The position numbers and the translations under genes were made by a program. The notes beneath the pieces were generated by a model. That model had not been told where the DNA came from. It made no database searches and saw only the letters and a program-made list of their open reading frames with translations. This document shows, in pieces, positions 42,360 through 52,050 of a stretch of 64,000 nucleotides of DNA (position 1 is the stretch's first letter; every line of letters starts with the position of its first letter). This DNA is from Flavobacterium sp. UBA4098 (lineage in GTDB: Bacteria > Bacteroidota > Bacteroidia > Flavobacteriales > Flavobacteriaceae), in NCBI GenBank assembly GCA_002382495.1, contig DFXW01000041.1, forward strand, positions 250,542-314,541. Reading direction: 5' to 3'.

Positions 42360-43094
42360 ATGATTCTAACTATTGATGTTGGGAATACCCGAATTAAAGG
42401 TGCTGTTTTTGAGAACGATACCTTAATTGAGCAATTTCATACTGAGCCAAGAGCATTGCAAAATGCAATTGAAAGTATTTTATTAAAATACCCTAATGCT
42501 TCCAATTTGGTAGTAGCCAATGTGGGAAATTTTGACAAAAATGACTTTTTAGCCTTTTCCAATAGGATTGCTATCCATTTCGTATCCCACTCTGATGCAT
42601 TTCCTTTTTTAAATGCCTATGCTACACCGAATACTTTAGGAATTGATCGAATGGTTTTGGCAACTGGAGCTACCTTGCGTTATCCAAATCAAAATAGGTT
42701 AGTTATTGATGCCGGTACTTGTGTTACCTATGATTTCATTAGTCAAGATGATGTATATTTAGGAGGTGCTATTTCTCCTGGATTGCGTTTACGATACCAA
42801 TCTCTTCATAATTATACCGCTGCGTTACCCCTTTTAGATTCGGAATGCCCGGATTATTTTATAGGAAATTCAACGGCTAATTCTATTCACTCTGGTGTAG
42901 TCAATGGATTGGCACATGAAATTGATGGCTTTATTGAAGAATACCAAAGTCGTTACCCAAATTTTATCATAATTTTAACGGGCGGAGACGCAGAATTTTT
43001 GGCTAAACGATTAAAAAATACCATATTTGCCAATTCAAATTTTCTTTTAGAGAGTTTGAATCAAACCTTTCAATATAAAATCAAAAATGATTAA
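42360..43094 (+). CDS. coaX: Type III pantothenate kinase
   Basis: This enzyme catalyses the first step of coenzyme A synthesis, phosphorylation of pantothenate. The ATG at 42360 (MILTIDVGNTRIKG) is the true start. The open frame extends back through tRNA-Phe but that part is not coding. The 244-residue protein shows the ASKHA fold motifs DVGNTRIKGAVFEND (phosphate 1), GIDRMV, DAGTCVTYDF (phosphate 2) and LGGAISPGLRLR. It differs from type I and II kinases and is not inhibited by CoA as a family trait. It overlaps the next gene by 8 bases. Confidence 0.95.
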   Translation: MILTIDVGNTRIKGAVFENDTLIEQFHTEPRALQNAIESILLKYPNASNLVVANVGNFDKNDFLAFSNRIAIHFVSHSDAFPFLNAYATPNTLGIDRMVLATGATLRYPNQNRLVIDAGTCVTYDFISQDDVYLGGAISPGLRLRYQSLHNYTAALPLLDSECPDYFIGNSTANSIHSGVVNGLAHEIDGFIEEYQSRYPNFIIILTGGDAEFLAKRLKNTIFANSNFLLESLNQTFQYKIKND

Positions 43095-44337
43095 AAAATT
43101 TATACTAAGCGGTTGTTTGTTGTTTTCACTAGTATCTTTAGCACAAGAGGGTACATCTTCGCCGTATTCTTATTTCGGAATTGGAGATGTAAGATATAAA
43201 GGGACTGCTGAAATGCGAGCTATGGCAGGAATTGGTGTAGAGCAAGATAGTATCCATCTTAATTTAGATAACCCTGCAAGTTTTGCTAATCTTAAATTGA
43301 CGGTTTTGTCAGTTGGTGGAACTTATGCTACAAACAAACTTAAATCATCAACTCAATCGGCAAGTACACAAAGATCCACTTTAGATTATCTGGCAGTTGG
43401 TTTGCCAATGGGTAAATTAGGATTTGGTTTTGGATTGATACCGTATTCATCTGTGGGTTATAAAGTAGAATCAATTGCAACGGATGTAAGTCAAAATAGT
43501 AGACGATTTAATGGTACAGGAGGTTTGAATAAAGTATTCTTAGGTGTGGGTTATAAAATCACACCTTCGTTAAGTTTAGGGGCAGATATGCAGTATAACT
43601 TTGGAAAGATAGAAACATCAAGTTTAGAATTTTTGTCGACAATTCCTGTAGGAACTCGCGAAATGAATAGCGCTGTTTTATCTGGATTTAATTTTAATGC
43701 AGGATTGATGTATCAGTCAAAAATCAGCACTAAATTGAATTTGTATACGAGTCTGAATTATTCATTAGAAAACACTTTAACTTCAGATAACACTAGTAAT
43801 ATAGCTACAGTATTAATTGATGGTGACTTCAATACATCGGTTGTAGATGCTGCTGACGATGTAGTTGAAACAGGATCTATAACTACTCCAAGTAAGCTAA
43901 CTTTTGGACTTGGTTTTGGCGAATCTAAAAAATGGTTATTGGGTGCGCAATTTAGTACAAGGGATGCGGGTCAATGGAGAAATACCTACAATTCATTCTC
44001 CAATGTTTCATTCGAAAAATATCAAAAAATTAGTTTAGGAGGTTATTTTATCCCTAATTACAATTCTTTTACTACATACACTAAACGATTAGTGTATAGA
44101 GGAGGTCTTAAGTTTGAAAAAACGGGTTTAGTAGTTAATTCGGAATCCATTAATGATGTAGGTTTAACTCTAGGAGTTGGTTTTCCAGTAACGGGTTCTT
44201 TTTCTAATGTAAATCTTGGATTTGAGTTAGGAAAAAAAGGAACTACTACCTCGAATTTAGTGCAAGAGAATTATGCTAATTTCAGTTTAAGTTTGTCTTT
44301 AAACGACAAATGGTTTGAAAAAAGAAAATTCAACTAA
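43087..44337 (+). CDS. Outer-membrane beta-barrel protein, FadL/OmpP1-like
   Basis: This 416-residue protein begins with a signal peptide (MIKKFILSGCLLFSLVSLAQ) followed by EGTSSPYSYFGIGDVRYKGT. A beta barrel with many Gly/aromatic alternations makes up the rest (LGVGYKITPSLSLGADMQYNF, YRGGLKFEKTGLVVN). The overall look is of the FadL/OmpP1 type, which take up hydrophobic compounds, but no ligand residues can be named. It is encoded right after coaX (8-base overlap) and 20 bases before lptC, so it is expressed with an LPS-transport factor. A structural role in the outer membrane is possible. Confidence 0.8.
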   Translation: MIKKFILSGCLLFSLVSLAQEGTSSPYSYFGIGDVRYKGTAEMRAMAGIGVEQDSIHLNLDNPASFANLKLTVLSVGGTYATNKLKSSTQSASTQRSTLDYLAVGLPMGKLGFGFGLIPYSSVGYKVESIATDVSQNSRRFNGTGGLNKVFLGVGYKITPSLSLGADMQYNFGKIETSSLEFLSTIPVGTREMNSAVLSGFNFNAGLMYQSKISTKLNLYTSLNYSLENTLTSDNTSNIATVLIDGDFNTSVVDAADDVVETGSITTPSKLTFGLGFGESKKWLLGAQFSTRDAGQWRNTYNSFSNVSFEKYQKISLGGYFIPNYNSFTTYTKRLVYRGGLKFEKTGLVVNSESINDVGLTLGVGFPVTGSFSNVNLGFELGKKGTTTSNLVQENYANFSLSLSLNDKWFEKRKFN

Positions 44338-44357
44338 CTATCTAATTTCTTTTTATT

Positions 44358-44927
44358 GTGTTAGATCGAATCAAAGTATTCTCCAATAAAAAAAGGTACA
44401 GCTTCCTTGTTGTGTTTTTTGTAATTGGAATACTTGTGGGATGTGAAAGCAATCTTAAAGACATACAAAAAGACAACTTCTCCGATTTTGTTCCCAGCAA
44501 TAATGCAGATGAAGTGCACTTAAAATATACTGATTCGGGCAGAATTACTGGAATTTTGGTAAGCAAGAAAATGTTGGATTATGCAGTAGTCGATTTTCCG
44601 TTTACTGAATTCCCAAAAGGAATCCACGTTACCTTATTTGATAAAAACGCAAAGAAAACAGTAGTGACTTCCAATTATGCCATATCGTATAAACAAACAG
44701 GAATCATTGATTTGCAAGATAAAGTGAAAATCGTTTCTGACGACGGTCAAATACTTGAAACCCAACAATTGTATTACGATCAAAAAAACGCTTGGTTTTT
44801 TACAGAGCGAAAATACAAATTCAGTTCGCCAAAAGGGGTTTCTAATGGCCAAGGAATTGATTTCAGTAAAGATTTTAAAGTAATAAATTCACAAAGAATA
44901 ACTGGCGAAGTAGATTCAGCCGACTAA
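44358..44927 (+). CDS. lptC: LptC, LPS export periplasmic protein
   Basis: LptC sits in the inner membrane and hands LPS from LptB2FG to LptA. A GTG start is used here. The 189-residue protein has one N-terminal membrane segment, SFLVVFFVIGILVGC, whose Cys may be lipidated. A beta-jellyroll fills the rest, with DFPFTEFPKGIHVTLFDKNA and YAISYKQTGIIDLQDKVKIV as the repeats. This matches flavobacterial LptC annotated proteins. It lies between an outer-membrane barrel gene and a small membrane protein gene, all in the same direction. Confidence 0.87.
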   Translation: MLDRIKVFSNKKRYSFLVVFFVIGILVGCESNLKDIQKDNFSDFVPSNNADEVHLKYTDSGRITGILVSKKMLDYAVVDFPFTEFPKGIHVTLFDKNAKKTVVTSNYAISYKQTGIIDLQDKVKIVSDDGQILETQQLYYDQKNAWFFTERKYKFSSPKGVSNGQGIDFSKDFKVINSQRITGEVDSAD

Positions 44928-44939
44928 TACCTAACTCGT

Positions 44940-45143
44940 ATGATGTATCTTAAATACACCCCTTATTTGTACCTAATTTTAGGAATCTATTTGATAATTG
45001 ATTCGGTTATCAATTGGAATAATCCTGCCGAAAATTCGCAATTAACTTTGCTTTTCGCAGCAATAGCCATTTTTTTATTTGGATTTAGATTACGCTATGC
45101 GAAACGATTTGAAGCCCGAAAAAACAATAGAACCGAACAATAA
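44940..45143 (+). CDS. Small two-helix membrane protein, 67 aa
   Basis: The protein has two hydrophobic segments (YLYLILGIYLIIDSVI and LTLLFAAIAIFLFGFRL) joined by a short polar loop, NWNNPAENSQ. It ends in a basic tail, RYAKRFEARKNNR, which would stay in the cytoplasm. I do not recognise a family. It begins 12 bases after the lptC stop codon and so is cotranscribed with it. Confidence 0.7.
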   Translation: MMYLKYTPYLYLILGIYLIIDSVINWNNPAENSQLTLLFAAIAIFLFGFRLRYAKRFEARKNNRTEQ

Positions 45144-45290
45144 ATACAAGAACAATAGCCGAAAATAGAACTAGTGGATTGTTTTTTTTTAGAAATTCGA
45201 AAAAACTTTCAAAATAAAACGCTACTAGTATAATTATTAATTAGATAATTGTATTTTCGCAAACTGAATATAAAATTAATTACAATAAAA

Positions 45291-47387
45291 ATGGCAGTTT
45301 TAGCAAAAATTAGAAAACGTTCCGCATTATTAATTGGTGCAATTGCACTTGCTTTATTTGCATTTATCATTCAAGATTTGATTGGTAAAGGTGGTATTGG
45401 ACAAGATTCAAAAGATGTAGGAACTGTTAATGACAAGGATATTACGTTTGAAGACTTTCGAGTTAAAGTAAGTAATGTAGAAAAAAGTGGTCAAGGAATT
45501 ACTTCTACTCAAGCTGCAAATCAAGTTTGGGATCAAGAAGTTTCTATTGCCTTATTGACTTCAGAGTTCGATAAATTAGGTTTAAGAGCTGGAGAAAAAC
45601 ACCTTATTGAAGTATTGAAAGCAGATCAAAATATTGGAAGTAATCCAATGTTTTTAAATGCAGCCGGGTTATTTGATTTGGCTAAATTCAAAGAATATTT
45701 CAAAGCAAATCCGGAGCAAGCTCAATTTTTACAAGAAAGAGAGAAATCGGCTGAATTGAATGCTAAATTTCAAATGTACAATACCTTAGTAAAAGCAGCT
45801 TTGTACACAACTGAAGCAGAAGGAAAATTGAAATACGAAATGGAAGCAAATAAAGTGAATTTTGCTTACGTTGCTGGTTTGTATTCTACTATCAAAGACA
45901 GTCAAGTAAAAGTTACTGATGCTGAGATTGTGGATTTCATGAAGAAAAACGAAAAAAAATACAAAGCAGACCAATCTAGAGAAATCGAGTATGTTTTGCT
46001 AGAGGACAAAGCCTCTGCACAAGATGAAGCAGATGTGAAAGCAAAAATTACGGCATTGTTATCTGGATCAGTGGTATACAACGCAAAAACTGCTAAAAAT
46101 GATACTCTAGCAGGTTTTAGAAATGCAGCGAACGCAATTGACTTCGTAAATTCTAATTCAGATGTTCCTTACGATTCAACTTATATTGCTAAGAAAAGTT
46201 TACCAGCAACTGATGCTGATCAATTGTTTAACTTAGCTCCTGGAGCAATTTACGGTCCGTATAAATATGGAAATTACTTCTGTATTTCTAAATCATTTGG
46301 TACAAGAGCCAATGTAAATGTAAAAGCGAGTCATATCTTGATTAGCTATGAAGGAACTCAAGTTCCTAACAAAAGAGAAAAAAGAACTAAAGACCAAGCA
46401 TTAGTTAAAGCTCAGGCTATCCTAGCACAAGTGAACGCCAATCCTGATAGTTTCATGATGTTGGCCTATTCTAATTCTGACGATTCTTCTGCACAACAAG
46501 GAGGTGATTTAGGTTATTTTGGTCCAAATGAAATGGTAAAACCATTCAACGATTTCGTTTTTGGAAATGCGATAGGAAAAGTTGGTTTAGTAGAAACTCC
46601 TTTTGGATTTCACATTATCAAAGTTACTGACAAACAAGATGGTATCCGTTTAGCTACTGTAGCTCAAAAAATTGAAGCATCAGAAGCTACTTCAGATAAA
46701 ATCTTTACACAAGCAACTCAGTTTGAAATGGATGCTGCTAATAAAGACTTTGCTAAATTGGCTAAAGACATGAAATTGACTGTGGCTTCTCCAGTTACTG
46801 TTACTGGTATGGAAGAAAACTTTGCCTCATTGGGTAACCAAAGAGCTATTGTTAGATGGGCTTTTGAAGGCGATTCTAAAGTAGGTGCAATTAAGCGTTT
46901 TGAGTTGGCTAATATTGGTCACGTAATTGCACGAGTAAAATCAATTGATGATTCAGGATTAGTACCAGTTTCTCAAGCAAGAGCTTATGTAGAACCAATT
47001 CTTAAAAACAAGAAAAAGGCAGAGTTGATCAAAGCAAAAATGACAGGTTCTTCATTAGAAGCTATTGCGAAAGCAAATGCTGCTAAAGTAGAACAAGCGG
47101 CTAATATTACTATGGAAAACCCAGTGTTTGGTTTAGTAGGTGCTGAGCCAAAAGTTGTAGGAACTGCATTTGCTTTAACAGCTAATAAAGTATCTGCACC
47201 AATTGAAGGTGTTACTGGAGTTTATGTTGTAAAAAATCTAAGCACTGTAAAAGCACCAGCGTTGAAAAACCATACAGCTTACGTAGCTAAATTAAAACAA
47301 CAAACGGTAAATGATGCGGGTAGAATTCTTCCTGCTTTGAAAGCCAATGCTACTATTGAAGACAATAGAAGTAAGTTCAACTACTAA
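45291..47387 (+). CDS. PpiD/SurA-like peptidyl-prolyl isomerase
   Basis: The ATG at 45291 (MAVLAKIRKRSALL) is the natural start, giving 698 residues. A membrane anchor (ALLIGAIALALFAFIIQDLI) is followed by a SurA-type N-terminal chaperone region (to about 320). A parvulin-type rotamase domain runs from about 345 to 445 (VKASHILISYEG, GGDLGYFGPNEMVKPFNDFVF, PFGFHIIKVTD). A further SurA-like region follows. The layout is that of PpiD, which helps newly exported proteins fold at the Sec exit. The gene has its own short leader and a hairpin terminator after it. Confidence 0.9.
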   Translation: MAVLAKIRKRSALLIGAIALALFAFIIQDLIGKGGIGQDSKDVGTVNDKDITFEDFRVKVSNVEKSGQGITSTQAANQVWDQEVSIALLTSEFDKLGLRAGEKHLIEVLKADQNIGSNPMFLNAAGLFDLAKFKEYFKANPEQAQFLQEREKSAELNAKFQMYNTLVKAALYTTEAEGKLKYEMEANKVNFAYVAGLYSTIKDSQVKVTDAEIVDFMKKNEKKYKADQSREIEYVLLEDKASAQDEADVKAKITALLSGSVVYNAKTAKNDTLAGFRNAANAIDFVNSNSDVPYDSTYIAKKSLPATDADQLFNLAPGAIYGPYKYGNYFCISKSFGTRANVNVKASHILISYEGTQVPNKREKRTKDQALVKAQAILAQVNANPDSFMMLAYSNSDDSSAQQGGDLGYFGPNEMVKPFNDFVFGNAIGKVGLVETPFGFHIIKVTDKQDGIRLATVAQKIEASEATSDKIFTQATQFEMDAANKDFAKLAKDMKLTVASPVTVTGMEENFASLGNQRAIVRWAFEGDSKVGAIKRFELANIGHVIARVKSIDDSGLVPVSQARAYVEPILKNKKKAELIKAKMTGSSLEAIAKANAAKVEQAANITMENPVFGLVGAEPKVVGTAFALTANKVSAPIEGVTGVYVVKNLSTVKAPALKNHTAYVAKLKQQTVNDAGRILPALKANATIEDNRSKFNY

Positions 47388-47408
47388 GTAGTAAAACATA
47401 GATATAAT

Positions 47409-47437
47409 AAAAGCCAAGACAATGTCTTGGCTTTTTT
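47409..47437. terminator. Bidirectional terminator after the PpiD-like gene
   Basis: AAGCCAAGAC and GTCTTGGCTT form a 10-base-pair stem with a 3-base loop, with flanking A and T runs. It lies between the convergent PpiD-like and GYDIA kinase genes. Confidence 0.85.
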
Positions 47438-47463
47438 ATGTTGTATACTTTACAGAATGAGTA

Positions 47464-48378
47464 TCACAAAATCATATCGTCATACGCAATAACCGTTTCG
47501 TATCCTTTGTCAATAAAATAAGAACTAGGGTTTTCTTTCGAAACGACTAAAACAAAATCACCTCCCCAAGCTCCTAAACTTTTTATTGCGCCCTCAAAAT
47601 CAGGGAATAAAGCGGCTTTTACAGTTTCGATTTTTAATATTGTACTTAAAAGGATTTCGTGTTGATCTATTATATGAGTGAAGGATTCCAAATCTGTTGC
47701 CTGGATAAAATCATTTGTGAGTGCATTGATTGCCTCAATATGTTGCAATAAGTGGGCAGTTTTATTAGAATGATATTCTGCTATTGCTGATTTACTATTT
47801 CGCTTTTCGTTTAAATATACAAAATAGAGATTTTCTGTAAATTTGGGTTCGAATACTACTTTTTCAACTATTGGCTTTCCTTTCGATAAATTATATGTAA
47901 TCGGAGTGTTGTTTTGCGCACAAGCAATATCATAACCGCTGCCGCCAAAACTTTGATGAAGTAATTCAAACGCATCGATTTGAAACCATTGTGCAATATT
48001 ATTAATTAAAGTAGACGAAGTACCCAATCCCCAATTTCTAGGAAAGCTCAATTGAGTAGTAATGGCAAATCCATTTGAATTAATTAACAAATCAGGATTC
48101 ATTGCATTGGCCACTTGCAAAATTTTGATTAATGTTGCTTTAACCGATTCCGACGAGGGATTGTTTGGGTCTTTTATTTCTTGAAACGTTACAAAATCTT
48201 CAAACCAAATACTTCCATCGGCATCATAACTTTTCCAATGAATTGTTTCAGTGATCGTGGATTCTACACTAAGATTTTGTCCCATTTTGGTAGGCAAAGC
48301 CAATCCTTTGGCACCGTCCAAAATGAGGTATTCCCCTGTGATTAATAATTTGCCGTTACTGTAGAAAGTCTTTTGCAT
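47464..48378 (-). CDS. GYDIA-family GHMP kinase
   Basis: This 304-residue kinase-fold protein contains the name-giving motif GYDIA in SFGGSGYDIACAQ. It also has the GHMP ATP loop NWGLGTSSTLINN and an N-terminal strand SNGKLLITGEYLIL. The family is found in Bacteroidetes and is thought to take part in the mevalonate route. Its biochemical role is not established to my knowledge. It starts 6 bases after the stop of the HMG-CoA reductase gene and is cotranscribed with it. As no canonical phosphomevalonate kinase is in the window, it is a candidate for that step. Confidence 0.87.
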   Translation of the reverse strand: MQKTFYSNGKLLITGEYLILDGAKGLALPTKMGQNLSVESTITETIHWKSYDADGSIWFEDFVTFQEIKDPNNPSSESVKATLIKILQVANAMNPDLLINSNGFAITTQLSFPRNWGLGTSSTLINNIAQWFQIDAFELLHQSFGGSGYDIACAQNNTPITYNLSKGKPIVEKVVFEPKFTENLYFVYLNEKRNSKSAIAEYHSNKTAHLLQHIEAINALTNDFIQATDLESFTHIIDQHEILLSTILKIETVKAALFPDFEGAIKSLGAWGGDFVLVVSKENPSSYFIDKGYETVIAYDDMIL

Positions 48379-48384
48379 TCAAAT

Positions 48385-49701
48385 TTAGTTTCTCAATTGA
48401 TTCATCAAATCGACCACAGCGCTATGCGAAACCGTTTGATTTTTGAAATGATTTCGTACAGCAATACGTTCGTCTTCTGTAGCATCAAATTGGTTCAAAA
48501 TATTATTTAAATGCATTTTCATATGTCCATCCTGAATTCCTGTTGTAGTCAAAGATCGCAAAGCAGCAAAGTTTTGGGCTAAGCCCGCGACGGCTACAAT
48601 TTGCATTAACTCTTGGGCAGATGGTTTTTCTAACATTTCCAAGGCTAATTTTACCAATGGGTGTAACGAAGTCAATCCGCCCACAGTTCCCAAAGCCAAA
48701 GGAATTTCCATCCAAAAACTAAAAATACCATTCTCAATTTTGGCATGAGATAAACTAGAATATTGACCGTTGCGCGCGGCATAAGCATGAACTCCGGCTT
48801 CAACAGCTCTAAAGTCATTACCGGTTGCTAATACTACGGCGTCAACCCCATTCATAATTCCTTTATTGTGCGTTACTGCACGAAAAGGCTCAACTTCGGC
48901 AATGCGAACGGCTTGCACAAATTTCTCTGCAAACTCCTGCGGATTTGGTATGTGTTTTTCTTCTAAGTCGGCAATAGGACAGGAAACCTCAGCGCGCACT
49001 AAGCAATTCGGAACATAATTGGACAAAATGCTCATGACAATTTGGACGTCTTTTTCAGTTTCCGAGAAGTCGTTGTATTGGTTAGCTTTTTCTTTCAAGG
49101 TTTTGGCAAACCGTTCCAAACAAGAGTTGATGAAATTGGCTCCCATACTATCCTTGGTTTCAAAACTCACATGAAGTTGATAGTAATTCGGAATGACATC
49201 GGTTTTGTCTTTAAGAACAATATCCAGGATTCCGCCACCACGGGCTTGCATGTTTTTGGTAATACTTTCGGTTTCTGAAAACAAATCTTTCTTGATTTTT
49301 GAAAAGAAAGTATTTAGTTTGTCATTTTCTCCATTAAAAATAAAATGGACTTGTCCAATTTTTTCAGTGTTGATCACTCGGGTTGTAAATCCACCACGCG
49401 TGGACCAGAATTTAGCAGCTTTTGAGGCGGCAGCAACCACCGAACTTTCTTCGATAGCCATAGGAATGGTTTTGTATTTTCCGTTGATCAAAAAATTGGG
49501 TGCTACACCCAAAGGGATGTAGAAATTAGAAATCGTATTTTCAATAAACTCGTCGTGTAGTTTTTGAATTTTTTCGTCTGAATTCCAATAATTTTTCAAT
49601 AATTGAATTGCTTTTTCAGGAGTAGAAAAATAAGTTTTTGCAATCCAGGCTATTTTTTCTTCTTTGGATAATTTCGAAAATCCACTTACGGCTTGGTTCA
49701 T
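48385..49701 (-). CDS. mvaA: Hydroxymethylglutaryl-CoA reductase, class II type
   Basis: This enzyme reduces HMG-CoA to mevalonate, or the reverse. The ATG at 49701 (MNQAVSGFSKLSKEEK) is chosen over a TTG two codons upstream. The 438-residue protein matches the class II (bacterial, degradative type) enzymes. These lack membrane helices and carry ARGGGILDIV, MGANFINSCLER, VTHNKGIMNGVDAV and GNDFRAVEAGVHAYAAR. The sequence LPLALGTVGGLTSLHP also belongs to the active site. Despite the class name, coupling to the GYDIA kinase and mvaD in this genome argues for a biosynthetic role. Confidence 0.92.
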   Translation of the reverse strand: MNQAVSGFSKLSKEEKIAWIAKTYFSTPEKAIQLLKNYWNSDEKIQKLHDEFIENTISNFYIPLGVAPNFLINGKYKTIPMAIEESSVVAAASKAAKFWSTRGGFTTRVINTEKIGQVHFIFNGENDKLNTFFSKIKKDLFSETESITKNMQARGGGILDIVLKDKTDVIPNYYQLHVSFETKDSMGANFINSCLERFAKTLKEKANQYNDFSETEKDVQIVMSILSNYVPNCLVRAEVSCPIADLEEKHIPNPQEFAEKFVQAVRIAEVEPFRAVTHNKGIMNGVDAVVLATGNDFRAVEAGVHAYAARNGQYSSLSHAKIENGIFSFWMEIPLALGTVGGLTSLHPLVKLALEMLEKPSAQELMQIVAVAGLAQNFAALRSLTTTGIQDGHMKMHLNNILNQFDATEDERIAVRNHFKNQTVSHSAVVDLMNQLRN

Positions 49702-49728
49702 TCTCAATCGATTAAAATAATTCAGTTA

Positions 49729-49736
49729 CAAAGATA
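49729..49736 (-). promoter_or_regulatory. -7 box for the HMG-CoA reductase operon
   Basis: The minus strand reads TATCTTTG, matching TAnnTTTG, 28 bases before the mvaA start codon. The same box, TATCTTTG, precedes mvaD, so the two halves of the pathway share this promoter element. Confidence 0.45.
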
Positions 49737-49877
49737 CACTTTTCGACCTTTTCTTTAGTATTGCTAGACCGTCAATAAATACAACTACTAGATTTACCAT
49801 AACATTTAACAACTCAAATGTGAAATTATTGTAAAATTTTCACTAAAATTGGGGGCTGTTAAAACCAAATTAAAACT

Positions 49878-52049
49878 ATGAAATTAAACGTATCCTTTGT
49901 GCTGTTTTTTCTTTGCACAATATCCCTGTTTGGACAACAAAAAATTACTGTAGAAGATATTTATTCTGGGGCTTTTAGAGCCAAAGGAATGGACGAATTA
50001 CAGTCCATGAAGAACACCAATCAATATACCGTATTGAATTATGATGCTGCTTCGAGAACTATGCAAATCGACCTATTTGATTTTGCAACCTTGAAAAAAG
50101 TAACTACCCTGATTGATACAAAAAGTCATACAGTATTAGCTGACGGAATAGATAGTTATACTTTTTCACCTGATGAAAAATTGATTTTGATTGCGAATAA
50201 TACCAATCAAATTTTCCGTCACTCGTTCACGGCCGATTATTATTTGTATGATACAACTACCAAAAAAGTATCCAAAGTATTCGACTTCCAAGTTCAAGAG
50301 CCTACTTTTTCGCCAGATGGTAAAAAGATTGCCTTTGCTAGAGATAATAATCTGTTCGTATATGATATCGCTAGCAAACAAATTACTGCCATCACTTCCG
50401 ATGGGAAAAAGAACAGTGTGATTAACGGAATCACCGACTGGGTGTATGAAGAAGAATTTGCGTTTGTACGCGCTTTTGATTGGAGTAAAGACAGTAAAAA
50501 AGTAGCCTACATTCGTTTTGACGAAAGTCAGGTCCCAGAATTCTCCATGTCTATTTTTAAAAAGGATTTGTACCCAACCGTAGAAACGTTTAAATATCCA
50601 AAAGCAGGAGAAAAAAATTCAGAAGTTTCATTGCATATTTATGATGTTACTTCCAAAGGAACTCAAAAAGTAAATCTATCTCAGTATACTGATTTTTATA
50701 TCGCTAGAATGCAATGGACGAATGAGAATAATGTGCTTTCGGCTCAGGTATTGAATCGCCATCAAGACAATTTGGATCTTTTGTTTATAGATGGTAATTC
50801 AGGAGCAACTAAAGTTGTGCTGAACGAAAAAGACAAAGCGTACATTGATGTGACTGATAACTTGACGTTCTTAAAAGACAATAACTTTATTTGGACCAGC
50901 GAAAAAGATGGTTTCAACCATATTTACTTGTATGATAAAACCGGAAAATTAAAAAATCAAGTAACCAAAGGCAATTGGGAAGTAACCAATTACTATGGTT
51001 TTGACGAAAAAACCAATACGGTTTTCTACCAATCAGTAGAAAATGGTTCGATTAATAGAGATATCTACAGCATCAACTTGAACGGAAAAAACAAAGTACG
51101 TTTGTCTAAATCTACCGGGACTAATGCGGCCACTTTTAGTCCGAATTTCCAGTATTTTATTACGACTTTCTCTAGTGCTACTCAGCCAACAACCTATACC
51201 TTGAATGAAGCTAAAAAAGGAGCTCAAGTTCAAGTGATTGAAAATAACGAGGCATTGGCTACCAAACTAAAAGGGTACGATTTACCAGCGAAAGAATTCT
51301 TTGTATTAAAAACAGCTAAAGGGAACGAGTTGAATGCATGGATTTTGAAACCAAAAGATTTTGATCCTAACAAAAAATACCCTGTTTTTATGTACCAATA
51401 TTCGGGTCCAGGTTCGCAACAAGTGAATAACGATTGGAATGGAACGGATGATTATTGGTTCCAAATGTTAGCACAACAAGGTTACATTGTCGCTTGCGTT
51501 GATGGACGTGGAACTGGTTTTAAAGGAGCTGCTTTCAAAAAAGTTACTCAAAAAGAATTGGGTAAATACGAAGTCGAAGATCAAATAGATGCGGCCAAAG
51601 TGATAGGCAATTATCCTTATGTAGATAAAAATAGAATCGGAATTTGGGGTTGGAGTTATGGAGGTTTCATGGCGTCTAACTGTATTTTGAAAGGGGCAGA
51701 TGTCTTTAAAATGGCTATTGCTGTAGCTCCAGTTACTAACTGGCGTTTTTATGACAGTATTTATACCGAGCGTTATATGCAAACTCCTCAGGAAAACGCA
51801 ACTGGTTATGATGAAAATTCTCCTATCAATCATGTGAATAAATTGAAAGGCAAATACTTATTGATTCATGGATCGGGAGATGACAATGTACACGTTCAAA
51901 ATTCGATGCAAATGATAGAAGCATTGATTCAAGCGAATAAACAATTTGATTCTGAAATTTATCCAGATAAAAACCACGGTATTTATGGTGGTAAAACAAG
52001 AATACAATTGTATACTAAAATGACTAATTTCATCAAAGAAAATTTATAA
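49878..52049 (+). CDS. Dipeptidyl peptidase IV-type serine peptidase, S9B
   Basis: This 723-residue enzyme removes X-Pro or X-Ala dipeptides from N-termini. It has a signal peptide (MKLNVSFVLFFLCTISLFGQ) and a beta-propeller (about 60-480) containing WVYEEEF, the Glu-Glu motif that binds the substrate amino group. A C-terminal alpha/beta hydrolase domain has Ser593 in GWSYGG, the acidic pair Asp668-Asp669 in GDDNVH, and His700 in NHGIYG. It is periplasmic. The next genes are two peptide carriers, 1 and 4 bases apart, so this is a peptide-use operon. Bacteroidetes DPP-IV proteins of similar size also cleave other small-residue sites. Confidence 0.93.
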   Translation: MKLNVSFVLFFLCTISLFGQQKITVEDIYSGAFRAKGMDELQSMKNTNQYTVLNYDAASRTMQIDLFDFATLKKVTTLIDTKSHTVLADGIDSYTFSPDEKLILIANNTNQIFRHSFTADYYLYDTTTKKVSKVFDFQVQEPTFSPDGKKIAFARDNNLFVYDIASKQITAITSDGKKNSVINGITDWVYEEEFAFVRAFDWSKDSKKVAYIRFDESQVPEFSMSIFKKDLYPTVETFKYPKAGEKNSEVSLHIYDVTSKGTQKVNLSQYTDFYIARMQWTNENNVLSAQVLNRHQDNLDLLFIDGNSGATKVVLNEKDKAYIDVTDNLTFLKDNNFIWTSEKDGFNHIYLYDKTGKLKNQVTKGNWEVTNYYGFDEKTNTVFYQSVENGSINRDIYSINLNGKNKVRLSKSTGTNAATFSPNFQYFITTFSSATQPTTYTLNEAKKGAQVQVIENNEALATKLKGYDLPAKEFFVLKTAKGNELNAWILKPKDFDPNKKYPVFMYQYSGPGSQQVNNDWNGTDDYWFQMLAQQGYIVACVDGRGTGFKGAAFKKVTQKELGKYEVEDQIDAAKVIGNYPYVDKNRIGIWGWSYGGFMASNCILKGADVFKMAIAVAPVTNWRFYDSIYTERYMQTPQENATGYDENSPINHVNKLKGKYLLIHGSGDDNVHVQNSMQMIEALIQANKQFDSEIYPDKNHGIYGGKTRIQLYTKMTNFIKENL

Positions 52050-52050
52050 T

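Noticed and set aside
45144..45240. Hydrophobic frame on the minus strand in the gap before the PpiD-like gene
   Set aside because: It reads like a membrane segment but has no start codon, and a stop lies just upstream. I treat it as chance or a decayed remnant.
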